In this document: piece by piece, positions 39,262 through 47,862 of the stretch
How positions within the stretch are numbered: the stretch's first letter is position 1
Layout of the letters: each line of letters starts with the position of its first letter
Origin: Paenibacillus_F sp047238265
GTDB taxonomy: Bacteria; Bacillota; Bacilli; Paenibacillales; NBRC-103111
Assembly (NCBI RefSeq): GCF_047238265.1
Contig: NZ_JBDFMM010000001.1
Location: 3,596,001-3,660,000, forward strand
Direction of reading: 5' to 3'
DNA: 64,000 nt
Made by a program: the position numbers and the translations under genes
Notes under the pieces: generated by a model
What the model saw: the letters and a program-made list of their open reading frames with translations, nothing else
Database searches by the model: none
Told to the model about the DNA's origin: nothing

Positions 39262-40128
39262 CTACGACTTTTTTAGAAACTGGAATTGTTTCATTTCTTC
39301 CGCAGAATAGGTCTCTATACCCGGCTTCCAATCCCCTTGAATCATCCTGTTTTGCTCCTTGGCCATAACGGCTTCCCAATTCACTTGTACGGCAAAAGAT
39401 TGGTCCAGCGGCACGATGGGAATTCCCAGCGACTTTATTTTCTGCTGATCCGTTTTCTGAAGAGCGGTGTACTGGATGATCCAGCTTGAACGATGATCGG
39501 AGGCTTGCTTTTTGAGCTGCTCGAACCATTCGGGACTGCTGTCCGTGTTTACGGTATGACCGGATAAGCCGGAAGGGGATAAACCTGAGGGTATGGGAAC
39601 CGAAGTTTTTGTTACCCACTCAATGGACTTTCTTTTGTCCGCCTGTTCTTTGACCCAGCCGCTCATCGCCTGTTCGATCATCGCATGATCCACATCGCGA
39701 AGGACCGTGTTAGGCGGGGGCGTTCTCTCCGCCTGCATTCCGGGATCTTCCATACGGTCCGCAAGCAGGACGAATTTCTGATTCTTGAGCCTGGCCGCCT
39801 CTGCCGAGGCTTGGGGTGCAAGACTGCTGCCGATTACAACGACATAATCATAGCGTTTTGAATCCAGCTGTTTGCCCAGGGCGCTGTCAAAGGCCGCGTC
39901 CTGTTTCCACTCCGAAGTGAGCCCGCTGCCGCTTCTCCATTTGGCGAGTGCCGCCGCAACGCTCGTTTTCGTTTCGGGCGCCACATCCGGGGCCGTTACG
40001 ACCAGAACCGAATGCTTGGACGCCAGCTGCTGTTCGGTGATCGTCGGAAGCCCGCGAGTCCCGCATGAAGAAAGCATAACCGTGATGACTGGCAGGAAAA
40101 TTGCATATTTTGCCCGCGAGAAACTCAT
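39262..40128 (-). CDS. Predicted lipoprotein, BMP-like fold possible
   Basis: A 288-aa lipoprotein with signal sequence MSFSRAKYAIFLPVITVMLSSCG (lipobox LSSC, C23 in this numbering). The mature part reads as an alpha/beta periplasmic-binding fold (HSVLVVTAPDV, YDYVVVIGSSLA, QKFVLLADRMEDP), and the C-terminal VNWEAVMAKEQNRMIQGDWKPG resembles the end of BMP-family (Med-like) proteins. There is no ABC permease or ATPase gene nearby, so it is not an obvious transport partner. AAGGAT lies 7 bp before the ATG at 40128. It sits between ymfJ and ymfK. Confidence 0.7.
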   Translation of the reverse strand: MSFSRAKYAIFLPVITVMLSSCGTRGLPTITEQQLASKHSVLVVTAPDVAPETKTSVAAALAKWRSGSGLTSEWKQDAAFDSALGKQLDSKRYDYVVVIGSSLAPQASAEAARLKNQKFVLLADRMEDPGMQAERTPPPNTVLRDVDHAMIEQAMSGWVKEQADKRKSIEWVTKTSVPIPSGLSPSGLSGHTVNTDSSPEWFEQLKKQASDHRSSWIIQYTALQKTDQQKIKSLGIPIVPLDQSFAVQVNWEAVMAKEQNRMIQGDWKPGIETYSAEEMKQFQFLKKS

Positions 40129-40207
40129 GATACCGATCCTTTCGTGAAATGATGGCATGGAAAAGCCCCGCAGTGAAGTGGGGCTTTTCTCATGTACATC
40201 ATCTATT

Positions 40208-40459
40208 CTACTCTTTATTCACCAGTTTGACCATTAAACGCGCCATAACCTTGCGTTCGTTCTCGTCACCTGCGTCCCAGAGTTCTTTGAGCACGCGCTC
40301 TTCGCGGTTTTCCGGATCCACTTTATCGGCCAGGAACTCACCGATCTGGAAAGCAAGCTTGGAGATCTTCTCGTCGTTCAGACCTGCTCTCTCGGCTTGG
40401 TCCACCCGTTCAGCCAAAAATTCTTTCCATCTGTCAAACACTGTAAGTACCGTAGACAT
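40208..40459 (-). CDS. ymfJ: YmfJ/DUF3243 protein
   Basis: An 83-aa soluble protein of the DUF3243 family: FDRWKEFLAERVDQAERAGLNDEKISKLAFQIGEFLADKVDPENREERVLKELWDAGDENERKVMARLMVKLV. Two or three helices; function unknown. The ATG at 40459 follows AAAGGAGG at 6-8 bp; an upstream start is not supported. Conserved position, as in Bacillus, after the ymfI-type SDR. Confidence 0.85.
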   Translation of the reverse strand: MSTVLTVFDRWKEFLAERVDQAERAGLNDEKISKLAFQIGEFLADKVDPENREERVLKELWDAGDENERKVMARLMVKLVNKE

Positions 40460-40574
40460 GGGTCGGGCCTCCTTTGGATTGTTAGGATGAGAGGAACACC
40501 TGTAATATCTGCATCCGGACAATCTAATATTCCCGCAAGGCCGCTCAGACCCTTGGTAATTAAGGGAATACCGC

Positions 40575-41330
40575 TTAAGTCAGCCAGCCGCCGTTGGGGC
40601 TGATAATCTGGCCCGTGATGTAACCGGACTCCGGCAGAGCCAAGAAGTACACCAGCGAGGCGATTTCGTCGGGCGCCGCAAAACGGCCGGCGGGTATTTC
40701 GCTTGCAATCGCTTCTTTCTCCGCGTGGTCGAAGCCGGACATCATATCGGTATCGACCGCTCCCGGCGCAACCGCGTTGACGGTGACCCCGGAAGGAGCG
40801 AACTCCTTGGCCAACGCTTTCGTAAACGCGTTGATGCCGCCTTTTGCCGTGGAGTAAATGACCTCGCAGGATGCGCCCGAAATGCCCCAGATGGAAGACA
40901 CGTTAATAATCCGGCCGTATTTCCGCGAGATCATCCGTTCCATAAAAAGCTGGCTGCACAGAAAGGTTCCCTTCAAATTAATGTCCATAACACGGTCCCA
41001 ATCCTCTTCCGTCACATCGGAAAGGAGCCCGTAATGGGAGATTCCCGCGTTATTGACCAGCACATCCGGCATAAATCCGCGCTGCTCCATTTTGTCGCGC
41101 ATCGCGACAATCTGTTCCTTCGAATTCAGATCCGCGGATACCGTCATGACTTTCGCCCCATGGTTCATACATCGGCGCGCCACTTCATTCGCGGATTCAT
41201 GTGATTGCAGATAATGGATCACCACGTTCATGCCCAGCTTGGCAAACCGTTCGGCGACGGCCGCTCCGATACCGCGGCTGCCGCCCGTTACGAGGACCGT
41301 CTGCTCGGTAAACGGCCGGAGCCCCGTCAC
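40575..41330 (-). CDS. ymfI: Short-chain dehydrogenase/reductase YmfI-like (FabG-like)
   Basis: A 251-aa NAD(P)-dependent SDR. Cofactor motif TGGSRGIG at 15-22, NNAG motif (VNNAGIS), catalytic Ser (NVSSIWG), and the Y-x3-K pair (EVIYSTAKGG); the tail resembles FabG. The start is GTG and overlaps the ymfH stop in a GTGA, so it is coupled to the M16 pair. Substrate is unknown. Confidence 0.9.
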   Translation of the reverse strand: MTGLRPFTEQTVLVTGGSRGIGAAVAERFAKLGMNVVIHYLQSHESANEVARRCMNHGAKVMTVSADLNSKEQIVAMRDKMEQRGFMPDVLVNNAGISHYGLLSDVTEEDWDRVMDINLKGTFLCSQLFMERMISRKYGRIINVSSIWGISGASCEVIYSTAKGGINAFTKALAKEFAPSGVTVNAVAPGAVDTDMMSGFDHAEKEAIASEIPAGRFAAPDEIASLVYFLALPESGYITGQIISPNGGWLT

Positions 41331-42613
41331 GGACGCTCGCTTCGCACGAGCGAAACGGCAAAGCGGCTCCAGTCAAAGTGTTCGCGGAGTCTGGACTCCG
41401 CCTCTTCCTTGGTGATCGATTCGTAAACTTTCAAAATGTTAAACATATCGGCACCTTTAAACAGATACCGGGTGAATTCATTCGTGATAGCCTCGGGAGA
41501 ATTAAGCATCCGCAGGAATCCGCCGATTTTTTTTCTGCGGCTCCGTTCGAAAGCTTCTTCGTCAAGCCCTTCCGCTTTAGCGCGGTCCAGCTCTTCACGG
41601 ATACGGCTCAGCAGCAGATCCGGATCTTTCGTATCCCCGCCCATCGCGGAAAACGCATACTCCGGAGATGAATTATACTCATGGCTGAAGCTGTCCGAAA
41701 TAAGCCCTTCGTTATACAGCTTCTGGTAGATCGGGGAGCTTGCGCCCAGCAGGACTTCCAATACCAGTTTCGTCGTGAGCTCTCTTTTGAGGATGGCGTC
41801 TCCTTCTTCCCCGAGAGCTTTTTCTTTAAAACCGAACAGGCATTTAGGCAGAGATACCGGTAAAACCGTCTCTTTCCGCTCCGTTTCGACGGCTTCCGGC
41901 TCGGTCTCGAAAAATCTGCGGATCTCGCCCTGTGGCTTGAACGTTTTGGCCGCCTGATTGGCCCGGATATGGGAGATCACTTCTTCGGGATTTACCCCGC
42001 CAGCGATAAAAACCGTCATATTGCTCGGGTGGTAGAACGTGTGGTAGCAGTCGTAAAGCATATCCTTCGTAATCTCGGTAATGGACGGAATGGTCCCTGC
42101 GATGTCGATCCGCACCGGGTGTTTGCTGTACAAGGCTTCGATCAGGCCGTAATAAGCTCTCCAGTCGGGATTGTCGCGGTACATGTTGATTTCCTGCCCG
42201 ATGATGCCTTTTTCCTTCTCCACATTTTCTTCCGTGAAATACGGATTTTGGACAAAGTCGATCAGGGTGGTGATGTTCTCCATAATCTGGCCCGTAGCCG
42301 AGAAAAGATAAACCGTTCTCTCGAAGCTCGTAAACGCGTTTGCGGAAGCTCCGCGGGATGCGAACGTGGCGAAAACGTCGCCCGTAGGCTCCTCGAACAT
42401 TTTATGCTCCAGGAAATGGGCGATTCCGTCCGGCACGCGGATTTCGGGCCCGCCTTCCACTTGAAAATGGTTATCGATCGACCCGTAGCGGGTGGAAAAC
42501 GTCGCATACGTTTTTTGGAAGCCTTCCTTGGGCAGCACATATACGTGAAGGCCGTTCGGAAGCTTTTCTTCATAGATGGTCTCGTTTAAGTGAGGATAGG
42601 GAATGACGTTCAC
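41327..42613 (-). CDS. ymfH: M16-family zinc peptidase YmfH-like (active subunit)
   Basis: A 428-aa pitrilysin/insulinase-family metallopeptidase. The inverted zinc site H-x-x-E-H is seen as IAHFLEHKMFEEP, with the third ligand in the downstream ENVEKEKGIIGQEINMYRDNPDWR segment. Two tandem M16 domains are expected from the length. It partners YmfF, which lacks the zinc motif, in the same operon. The start GTG overlaps the ymfF stop. In B. subtilis AlbF/AlbE or YmfF/YmfH relatives process peptides; its target here is unknown. Confidence 0.93.
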   Translation of the reverse strand: MNVIPYPHLNETIYEEKLPNGLHVYVLPKEGFQKTYATFSTRYGSIDNHFQVEGGPEIRVPDGIAHFLEHKMFEEPTGDVFATFASRGASANAFTSFERTVYLFSATGQIMENITTLIDFVQNPYFTEENVEKEKGIIGQEINMYRDNPDWRAYYGLIEALYSKHPVRIDIAGTIPSITEITKDMLYDCYHTFYHPSNMTVFIAGGVNPEEVISHIRANQAAKTFKPQGEIRRFFETEPEAVETERKETVLPVSLPKCLFGFKEKALGEEGDAILKRELTTKLVLEVLLGASSPIYQKLYNEGLISDSFSHEYNSSPEYAFSAMGGDTKDPDLLLSRIREELDRAKAEGLDEEAFERSRRKKIGGFLRMLNSPEAITNEFTRYLFKGADMFNILKVYESITKEEAESRLREHFDWSRFAVSLVRSERP

Positions 42614-43896
42614 TTGGCTTCCTCCTTTTCATCCCTCAAGAAATAGATGGTGTCCAGGAATACTCCCTCGGCCGCCTGCTGAATCTCTGCGATGCTTGTG
42701 TTCGTCACTCCGTCGATCAGCTCTTGCGCCGTGCGCTCTTTGCCCGACAGGACGGCATTGAAATCAAACGCGATCTGCTCGAAGGCGGAATCCTGCATTT
42801 CCCGCAGCTGATTGGCGATCATCGCTCTCGTCTGGCTGAGCTCGATATCGCTGATAAAGCCGGTTCTCATGTCTTCCAGCTGCTTGCGGATAATATCAAC
42901 CGCTTTCTCGTAATTCTGCATTTCGATCCCCGATTGGATCGTCAGAATGCCTTTGTGCCCGTCAAGACGGGAAGAAGCGTAATAAGCGAGGCTCGCTCTT
43001 TCGCGCACGTTCAAGAACAGCTTGGAATGCGGATAGCCGCCCAGAATGCCGTTATACATAAGCGCTGCGGGATACGCGTCGTCTCCGTACGTAATCGGTG
43101 TGCGCAGACCCATGTTCAGCTTGCCCTGCGTAACGGGGAACCGTTCCACGACAACGTTGGTCTCCCCCGTCCGGCGCTGAGGCGCGGTACGCGTGTAGCG
43201 GGGATTCTCTTCCCTTTCCAGCCGGAACGAACGGCTCACGATGTTCTCGACTTCCTGGAGGGTGGTGTTGCCGACTACGTACAGGTCGATCGGCGCTTCC
43301 GCCAGCCATTTTTTGAAATAGGCAAAAAGAGATTCCGGGGTAGAAGCGGGAATATCTTTCAGCTCCCCCAGCGGATGCAGCCGGTACGGCTCATCTTTGC
43401 ACATTTCGGCAATGCAGCGTTCGGCGGCAAAACGGATTTTATCGTTAATGATCGATTCGATCCGCTTGCGCAGCGTTTCCTTCTCGGAATCCACATACTT
43501 GGAAAGAAAAGCGTCTCCTTCGGACGCCGGCTTCGTAATGGCTTCGCCCAGAAACGAAAGGGCTTTCTCCAAAAGAGATTCGGGGGAAGACACGAACCGG
43601 TCGTTGATCACATCCATGCGGAATTGAACGATCTGGTAATCCCCGCGCTTGTAAATGTCAAAACCGAAACCCGCTCCGTAGAGATCGTCGAGATGTTCGC
43701 GGAACTGTTTCGTATCGGGATAGCTCTCCGTTCCTCTTCTAAGAACAAAAGGGATCAAAGCCGTTTGCGTCACGTCTTCCTCGGAAAGGGGACGTCCTAT
43801 GTAAGCGGAAATGGCGAATGTTTTATAGCGGTCCGTTGGCAGCACATGCAGCCGGATCTGCCGCAGTGTACTCCGTTCAAACTGTTGAGTGCTCAA
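42610..43896 (-). CDS. ymfF: M16-family peptidase-like YmfF (zinc site absent)
   Basis: A 428-aa protein of the same fold as YmfH. The expected HxxEH is missing (the region reads QTALIPFVLRRGTESYPDTKQFREHLDDLYGAGFG), so it is a probable non-catalytic subunit, known for this family. The C-terminal domain (LYNGILGGYPHSKLFLNVRERASLAYYASSRLDGHKGILTIQSGI) is conserved. It starts the ymfF-ymfH-ymfI run. Membrane segments are absent. Confidence 0.92.
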   Translation of the reverse strand: MSTQQFERSTLRQIRLHVLPTDRYKTFAISAYIGRPLSEEDVTQTALIPFVLRRGTESYPDTKQFREHLDDLYGAGFGFDIYKRGDYQIVQFRMDVINDRFVSSPESLLEKALSFLGEAITKPASEGDAFLSKYVDSEKETLRKRIESIINDKIRFAAERCIAEMCKDEPYRLHPLGELKDIPASTPESLFAYFKKWLAEAPIDLYVVGNTTLQEVENIVSRSFRLEREENPRYTRTAPQRRTGETNVVVERFPVTQGKLNMGLRTPITYGDDAYPAALMYNGILGGYPHSKLFLNVRERASLAYYASSRLDGHKGILTIQSGIEMQNYEKAVDIIRKQLEDMRTGFISDIELSQTRAMIANQLREMQDSAFEQIAFDFNAVLSGKERTAQELIDGVTNTSIAEIQQAAEGVFLDTIYFLRDEKEEAK

Positions 43897-44031
43897 TGCT
43901 GTCGTTCTCCCTTCACAACCGTCTTGGGTCTAAACTATTCGGTTCTTCAAATGGCTATACCCATTATATTCCTTCATAAACAGAAGAAGCAACCGAGCGG
44001 TCACTTCCTCTGTCGTTCTGTTCAGTTCAGC

Positions 44032-44848
44032 TTATTTGCAGAAAATATGCTTGCCGATAGTTTTCACCTGCGGACGTGTCCAAATCCATTTGGACGTGGC
44101 CGTTTCGGGGTTAAAATAGTATTCGCAGCCTCCGGTAGGGTCCATGCCGTTGATAGCGTCCCGGACTGCTTTTTTGGCGTTCTCATTCGGCGTAAGCCAG
44201 ATTTGGCCGTCCGCTACGGCGGTAAAAGCTCCGGGCTGGAAAATCACGCCCGACACGGTGTTGGGAAAGCTCGCCGAATCCACGCGGTTCAGAATGACCG
44301 CCGCAACGGCCACCTGCCCGATGTAAGGCTCGCCGCGGGATTCGCCGTAAACGGCATTGGCCATCAGATCGAGGTCGGATTTGGAAAATCCTTTGTGCGT
44401 CGTCGGCGTCAGATTCGAACCGGGAGCGGCCGTACCGCCGCCGCCTTGGTTCCCTTGACCGGCCGGACCTGCCGCGTTGCCTGCATTGCCTGCCTGACCG
44501 GCTTCAGCCGCCGTCGGCTTCCAGTCTCTTGGTGGCTTCCCACAGCTTTAACTTCGTTTTGGGGCCTACATGGCCGTCCACTTTCAAACCGAACTCGCTT
44601 TGAAACCATTTGACGGACCGGAGTGTTCTCCAGCCGTAATCGCCGTCTACGGTCCCCGTGTAAAATCCCAGAAACTTGAGTCTTCCCTGCAGCTCGTTGA
44701 CATCGGAGCCTTTGGCTCCATAACTGATGAGATTTTTGCTGAAGGTAGCTTCAGTCGTGAAGTTCTGCTTAATCTGCAGAGCCGCAAACAGCGTAAATAC
44801 GACGCAAACCGTGATGGCGATCAATCGTTTGTTCATGCGTTTATTCAT
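44032..44848 (-). pseudogene. sleB: Spore cortex-lytic enzyme SleB, broken by a single-base frameshift
   Basis: SleB lytic transglycosylase of spore germination. The 5' part (44504-44848) has a signal-like N-terminal helix (LIAITVCVVFTLFAALQI) and the PG_binding_1 domain (GAKGSDVNELQGRLKFLGFYTGTVDGDYGWRTLRSVKWFQSEFG). The catalytic SleB/hydrolase_2 domain (44032-44364: MANAVYGESRGEPYIGQVAVAAVILNRV...) is in another frame. Reading the hinge as KDWKPTAAEAGQ... joins both parts exactly if one base is removed near 44522-44530. The linker then continues GNQGGGGTAAPGSNLTPTTHKGFSKSDLDL into MANAVYG. Either a real mutation or a base-call error. It carries its own sigma-G-type promoter. Confidence 0.85.
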
Positions 44849-44893
44849 GCTCCATTATCAACCTTTCTCTCATGATGACTGGCTGTTAGTGAT

Positions 44894-44923
44894 TATTATG
44901 AGAAAGGAGGAAACGTTCTATGC
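44894..44923 (-). promoter_or_regulatory. Sigma-G-type promoter of sleB
   Basis: GCATA (-35), 18-bp spacer, CATAATA (-10), matching gHATR-N17/18-CATNHTA. It begins right after the ftsK terminator, about 45 bp upstream of the sleB start. In B. subtilis sleB is a sigma-G gene. Confidence 0.65.
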
Positions 44924-44929
44924 ACCAAA

Positions 44930-44959
44930 AACGCCCTGCCGTAAACCCGGCAGGGCGTT
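44930..44959 (-). terminator. Terminator of spoIIIE/ftsK
   Basis: AACGCCCTGCCG/CGGCAGGGCGTT stem with GTTTA loop and T5 on the minus strand. Confidence 0.9.
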
Positions 44960-44972
44960 CTTAAAGCTTGAA

Positions 44973-47567
44973 TCAGGAACTCATGCGATTGTGCTGGAAC
45001 TGCTCCATCGAAATAAGCACTTCACGCGGCTTGCTTCCTTCATGCGGCCCGACGATTCCATTCGATTCCATGGAATCGATGAGCCGTCCCGCGCGCGCAT
45101 AGCCGATGCGCATCCGTCTTTGGAGCAGGGACGCCGAAGCCTGCTTGGCTTCGATGACGATCTGCACGGCCTGATCGTAGAGCTCGTCGCCGAACTCGTC
45201 CTGCTGCTCCGGCTGCTCTTCCACCTGGGGCACCATATCTTCCCGGTAATTCGCTTCCTGCTGGGTCCGGACGAAATTGACCACCGTTTCGACCTCCTGA
45301 TCGGAAAGGAAAGCCCCCTGGACACGGACGGGCTTGGACGCTCCGACAGGCAGGTAAAGCATATCGCCCCGGCCGAGAAGCTTCTCGGCCCCCACCATGT
45401 CCAGAATCGTCCGCGAGTCGACCTGCGAGGATACGCCGAAGGCGATACGCGAAGGAATATTCGCTTTAATAACGCCGGTGATGACATCCACGGACGGGCG
45501 CTGGGTCGCAATGATGAGATGGATTCCGGCCGCACGTGCCATCTGGGCAAGCCGGCAGATGGCATCCTCCACATCGTTGGCCGCCACCATCATCAGATCG
45601 GCCAGCTCGTCCACGATGACGACGATGTACGGAAGCGGAGCTTCCGTCCCGTTCTCGATCAGCATGGCATTGTAGCCTTCAATGTTCCGCGTACCGCTCT
45701 TGGAGAACAGCTCGTACCGCTTCTCCATTTCGACGACGACCTTTTTCAGGGCAAGAGATGCCCTTCTCGGATCGGTGACGACCGGTGCCATAAGGTGCGG
45801 AATCCCGTTATACACATTGAGCTCGACCATTTTAGGGTCGACCATCAGAAACTTGACTTCGTTGGGCTTCGCTTTGTAAAGAATGCTTGTGATAATCCCG
45901 TTAATACAGACGGATTTACCCGAGCCCGTAGCGCCCGCGACGAGCAGATGGGGCATCTTCGCCAGGTTGCCGACAATCGGCTGTCCGGAAATGTCCCTGC
46001 CCAAGGTTACGGACAATCTGGAGCTCGCTTCCTGGAAAGCGGATGTCTCCATTACCTCGCGCATCGTAACGACGGATACCTCCGAGTTCGGCACTTCGAT
46101 GCCGATCGCGGATTTGCCGGGAATCGGCGCTTCCATCCGGATGTCTTTGGCGGCCAGGGCAAGTGCGATATCATCCGTCAAGCTGACGATCCGGCTTACC
46201 TTCACCCCTACGTCCGGCTGAATTTCATACCGGGTTACCGCAGGCCCGCGGACAACTTCCAGCACCTTCGCACGTACGCCGAAGCTTTCCAGCGTCGCTT
46301 CAAGCTTGCGGGCGTTCGCTTTGTAATCCGCCATCTCGGAGCCCTTGCCGGCAGCGGGCTTCGAAAGAAGCGTCAAAGACGGCAGGTCGTAAGGCGGGAG
46401 AACCGGCGGCACGGCGGCATCACCCAGCTGAAGATCTTCCATAGCTTCAAGCGGCTCATCGGCCGGAATCTGCTCTGCGTCGGCAGACGGAGACGCTTTT
46501 GGTCCCACGACCGCAGCCGTTCCTGTCACGCCTCCGGGCACCGGAGCGGAAGGGACAATCTTTTCTTCCTTCTGCACCTGCTCTTGAAAGTCCCGGAAAA
46601 CGGTGGAAAATTCACGTTCGGCCTGCGGTTCATCGTTCATATCCAGCGAAGCGGAATTCAGGGGCGGATCGACTTTATAGACGACCTTCTCCTCGGGATG
46701 AGCGCTGCCGGCACCGGATACAGCCAAGTCGTCCTCATCGAAATCGTCATCCTGCCGAGGGCCGGGCTGCTTTAAAAGCTGGAGGAAACGAGGTTTCTTC
46801 CTCTTCGGGTACGGGCGGTATACTTCCTCGTCGAATTCGTCGTCATACGGGAAGTCAGGTTCTTTGTAGGTTCGTTCGCTTTTGCTTGCGGAAACGGGGG
46901 CCTTCCCTTTTGATTTGGCAGCCGGGGAGGATTTGGCTTTACCGCGCTGCATACTCTGGAATTTCTTTTCCAGCAAGGTAAAAAAATGTTGCCCGCGCGC
47001 GCGCAGTTTCTGCACGGCTTCCACGTAAGACAAATTGGTCACCAGAATGAGCCCGATCGCAAATAAGGCGAACTGCACTAGACGCGCGCCCATGTTGTCA
47101 AACAAAAAGTACAGCAGGCTGTAGACGATCGCTCCGATCATTCCTCCGCCCACATCGTTCAATAAAATTTTGCCGTTGGCGGGCTGGAGACCCTGCTTCA
47201 AAGCTTCCCATGTTACCGACAAAATCGTTGTCGCTTGATAGTCGCCTTCAAGAAAAAGAGCTTGGAATAAATTAATATGATTCATGACAAGAAGACCCGT
47301 CACAATTAACAAAACCCCGGTTTTGCGGGTTGTCCATCGTGAGGGCCAGGAACGCTTCACCATAACATGCAGTGCTATGTATATGCAGATCAGCGGGATG
47401 AGAAAATCCCACGTACCGATGAAAAAGCGGCAAACGTAATGAAACGAACGTCCCACATGACCTTCCCTGGCCAGTGCAATGACCGAGAAAATCAGGATTA
47501 AAATACCGTACAGTTCAAACATGAGATTAGTCTTGACCGTCTTGCTTTTCTTACGGCGTTTTGCCAC
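44973..47567 (-). CDS. spoIIIE: DNA translocase FtsK/SpoIIIE
   Basis: DNA translocase that pumps the chromosome through septa, 864 aa from the GTG at 47567 (GGAGGT upstream). N-terminal domain: four TM helices in the first ~170 residues. Linker: charged and rich in Pro/Asp/Glu (about 200-410). Motor domain: alpha part, then Walker A GATGSGKSV and Walker B region LPYIVVIVDELADLMMVA; the C-terminal gamma winged helix (ASASLLQRRMRIGYARAGRLIDSMESNGIVG) reads the SRS/KOPS-like sequences. SpoIIIE is used in sporulation and FtsK in division; with this gene order it is the SpoIIIE-type. Confidence 0.96.
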   Translation of the reverse strand: MAKRRKKSKTVKTNLMFELYGILILIFSVIALAREGHVGRSFHYVCRFFIGTWDFLIPLICIYIALHVMVKRSWPSRWTTRKTGVLLIVTGLLVMNHINLFQALFLEGDYQATTILSVTWEALKQGLQPANGKILLNDVGGGMIGAIVYSLLYFLFDNMGARLVQFALFAIGLILVTNLSYVEAVQKLRARGQHFFTLLEKKFQSMQRGKAKSSPAAKSKGKAPVSASKSERTYKEPDFPYDDEFDEEVYRPYPKRKKPRFLQLLKQPGPRQDDDFDEDDLAVSGAGSAHPEEKVVYKVDPPLNSASLDMNDEPQAEREFSTVFRDFQEQVQKEEKIVPSAPVPGGVTGTAAVVGPKASPSADAEQIPADEPLEAMEDLQLGDAAVPPVLPPYDLPSLTLLSKPAAGKGSEMADYKANARKLEATLESFGVRAKVLEVVRGPAVTRYEIQPDVGVKVSRIVSLTDDIALALAAKDIRMEAPIPGKSAIGIEVPNSEVSVVTMREVMETSAFQEASSRLSVTLGRDISGQPIVGNLAKMPHLLVAGATGSGKSVCINGIITSILYKAKPNEVKFLMVDPKMVELNVYNGIPHLMAPVVTDPRRASLALKKVVVEMEKRYELFSKSGTRNIEGYNAMLIENGTEAPLPYIVVIVDELADLMMVAANDVEDAICRLAQMARAAGIHLIIATQRPSVDVITGVIKANIPSRIAFGVSSQVDSRTILDMVGAEKLLGRGDMLYLPVGASKPVRVQGAFLSDQEVETVVNFVRTQQEANYREDMVPQVEEQPEQQDEFGDELYDQAVQIVIEAKQASASLLQRRMRIGYARAGRLIDSMESNGIVGPHEGSKPREVLISMEQFQHNRMSS

Positions 47568-47631
47568 TCTATTCCACCTCCGATAAATCATTATACCACA
47601 GTTTCGGTAGGCGGAACACGGGCGGCAGTGC

Positions 47632-47862
47632 CTAGATCCCCTGCGGGCCGGGCACGTAATTAATCAGACTTCCTGGCGTAAAAAGCGGATTTAAGTAATG
47701 TTTTGGCTCCGGACTGTATAGACGCACGATCCGCACGCTGCTCTCGTCGACAGCTTCCACCTGCATGAGGATTCCGCTGATTTCAACGTCCCGGAAGCGG
47801 GGCTCGAATTCGTCCCAGCCTTCGTAGACAATTTCATCCGGCAGTATCGTGTAATGGGTCAT
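47632..47862 (-). CDS. ylzJ: YlzJ-like small protein
   Basis: A 76-aa hypothetical protein conserved between tepA and spoIIIE in Bacilli (YlzJ). Features: MTHYTILPDEIVYEGWDEFEPRFRDVEISGILMQVEAV...VRLYSPEPKHYLNPLFTPGSLI. Function unknown. It overlaps the tepA stop in an ATGA, so it is translationally coupled with it. Confidence 0.85.
   Translation of the reverse strand: MTHYTILPDEIVYEGWDEFEPRFRDVEISGILMQVEAVDESSVRIVRLYSPEPKHYLNPLFTPGSLINYVPGPQGI

Noticed and set aside
44920..44964. 14-codon plus-strand ORF with a perfect AGAAAGGAGG Shine-Dalgarno
   Set aside because: The SD is in the spacer of the sleB sigma-G promoter and the ORF is the ftsK terminator hairpin.
44727..46775. 682-codon plus-strand frame opposite spoIIIE
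   Set aside because: Antisense to the SpoIIIE motor and linker; no protein-like signatures.
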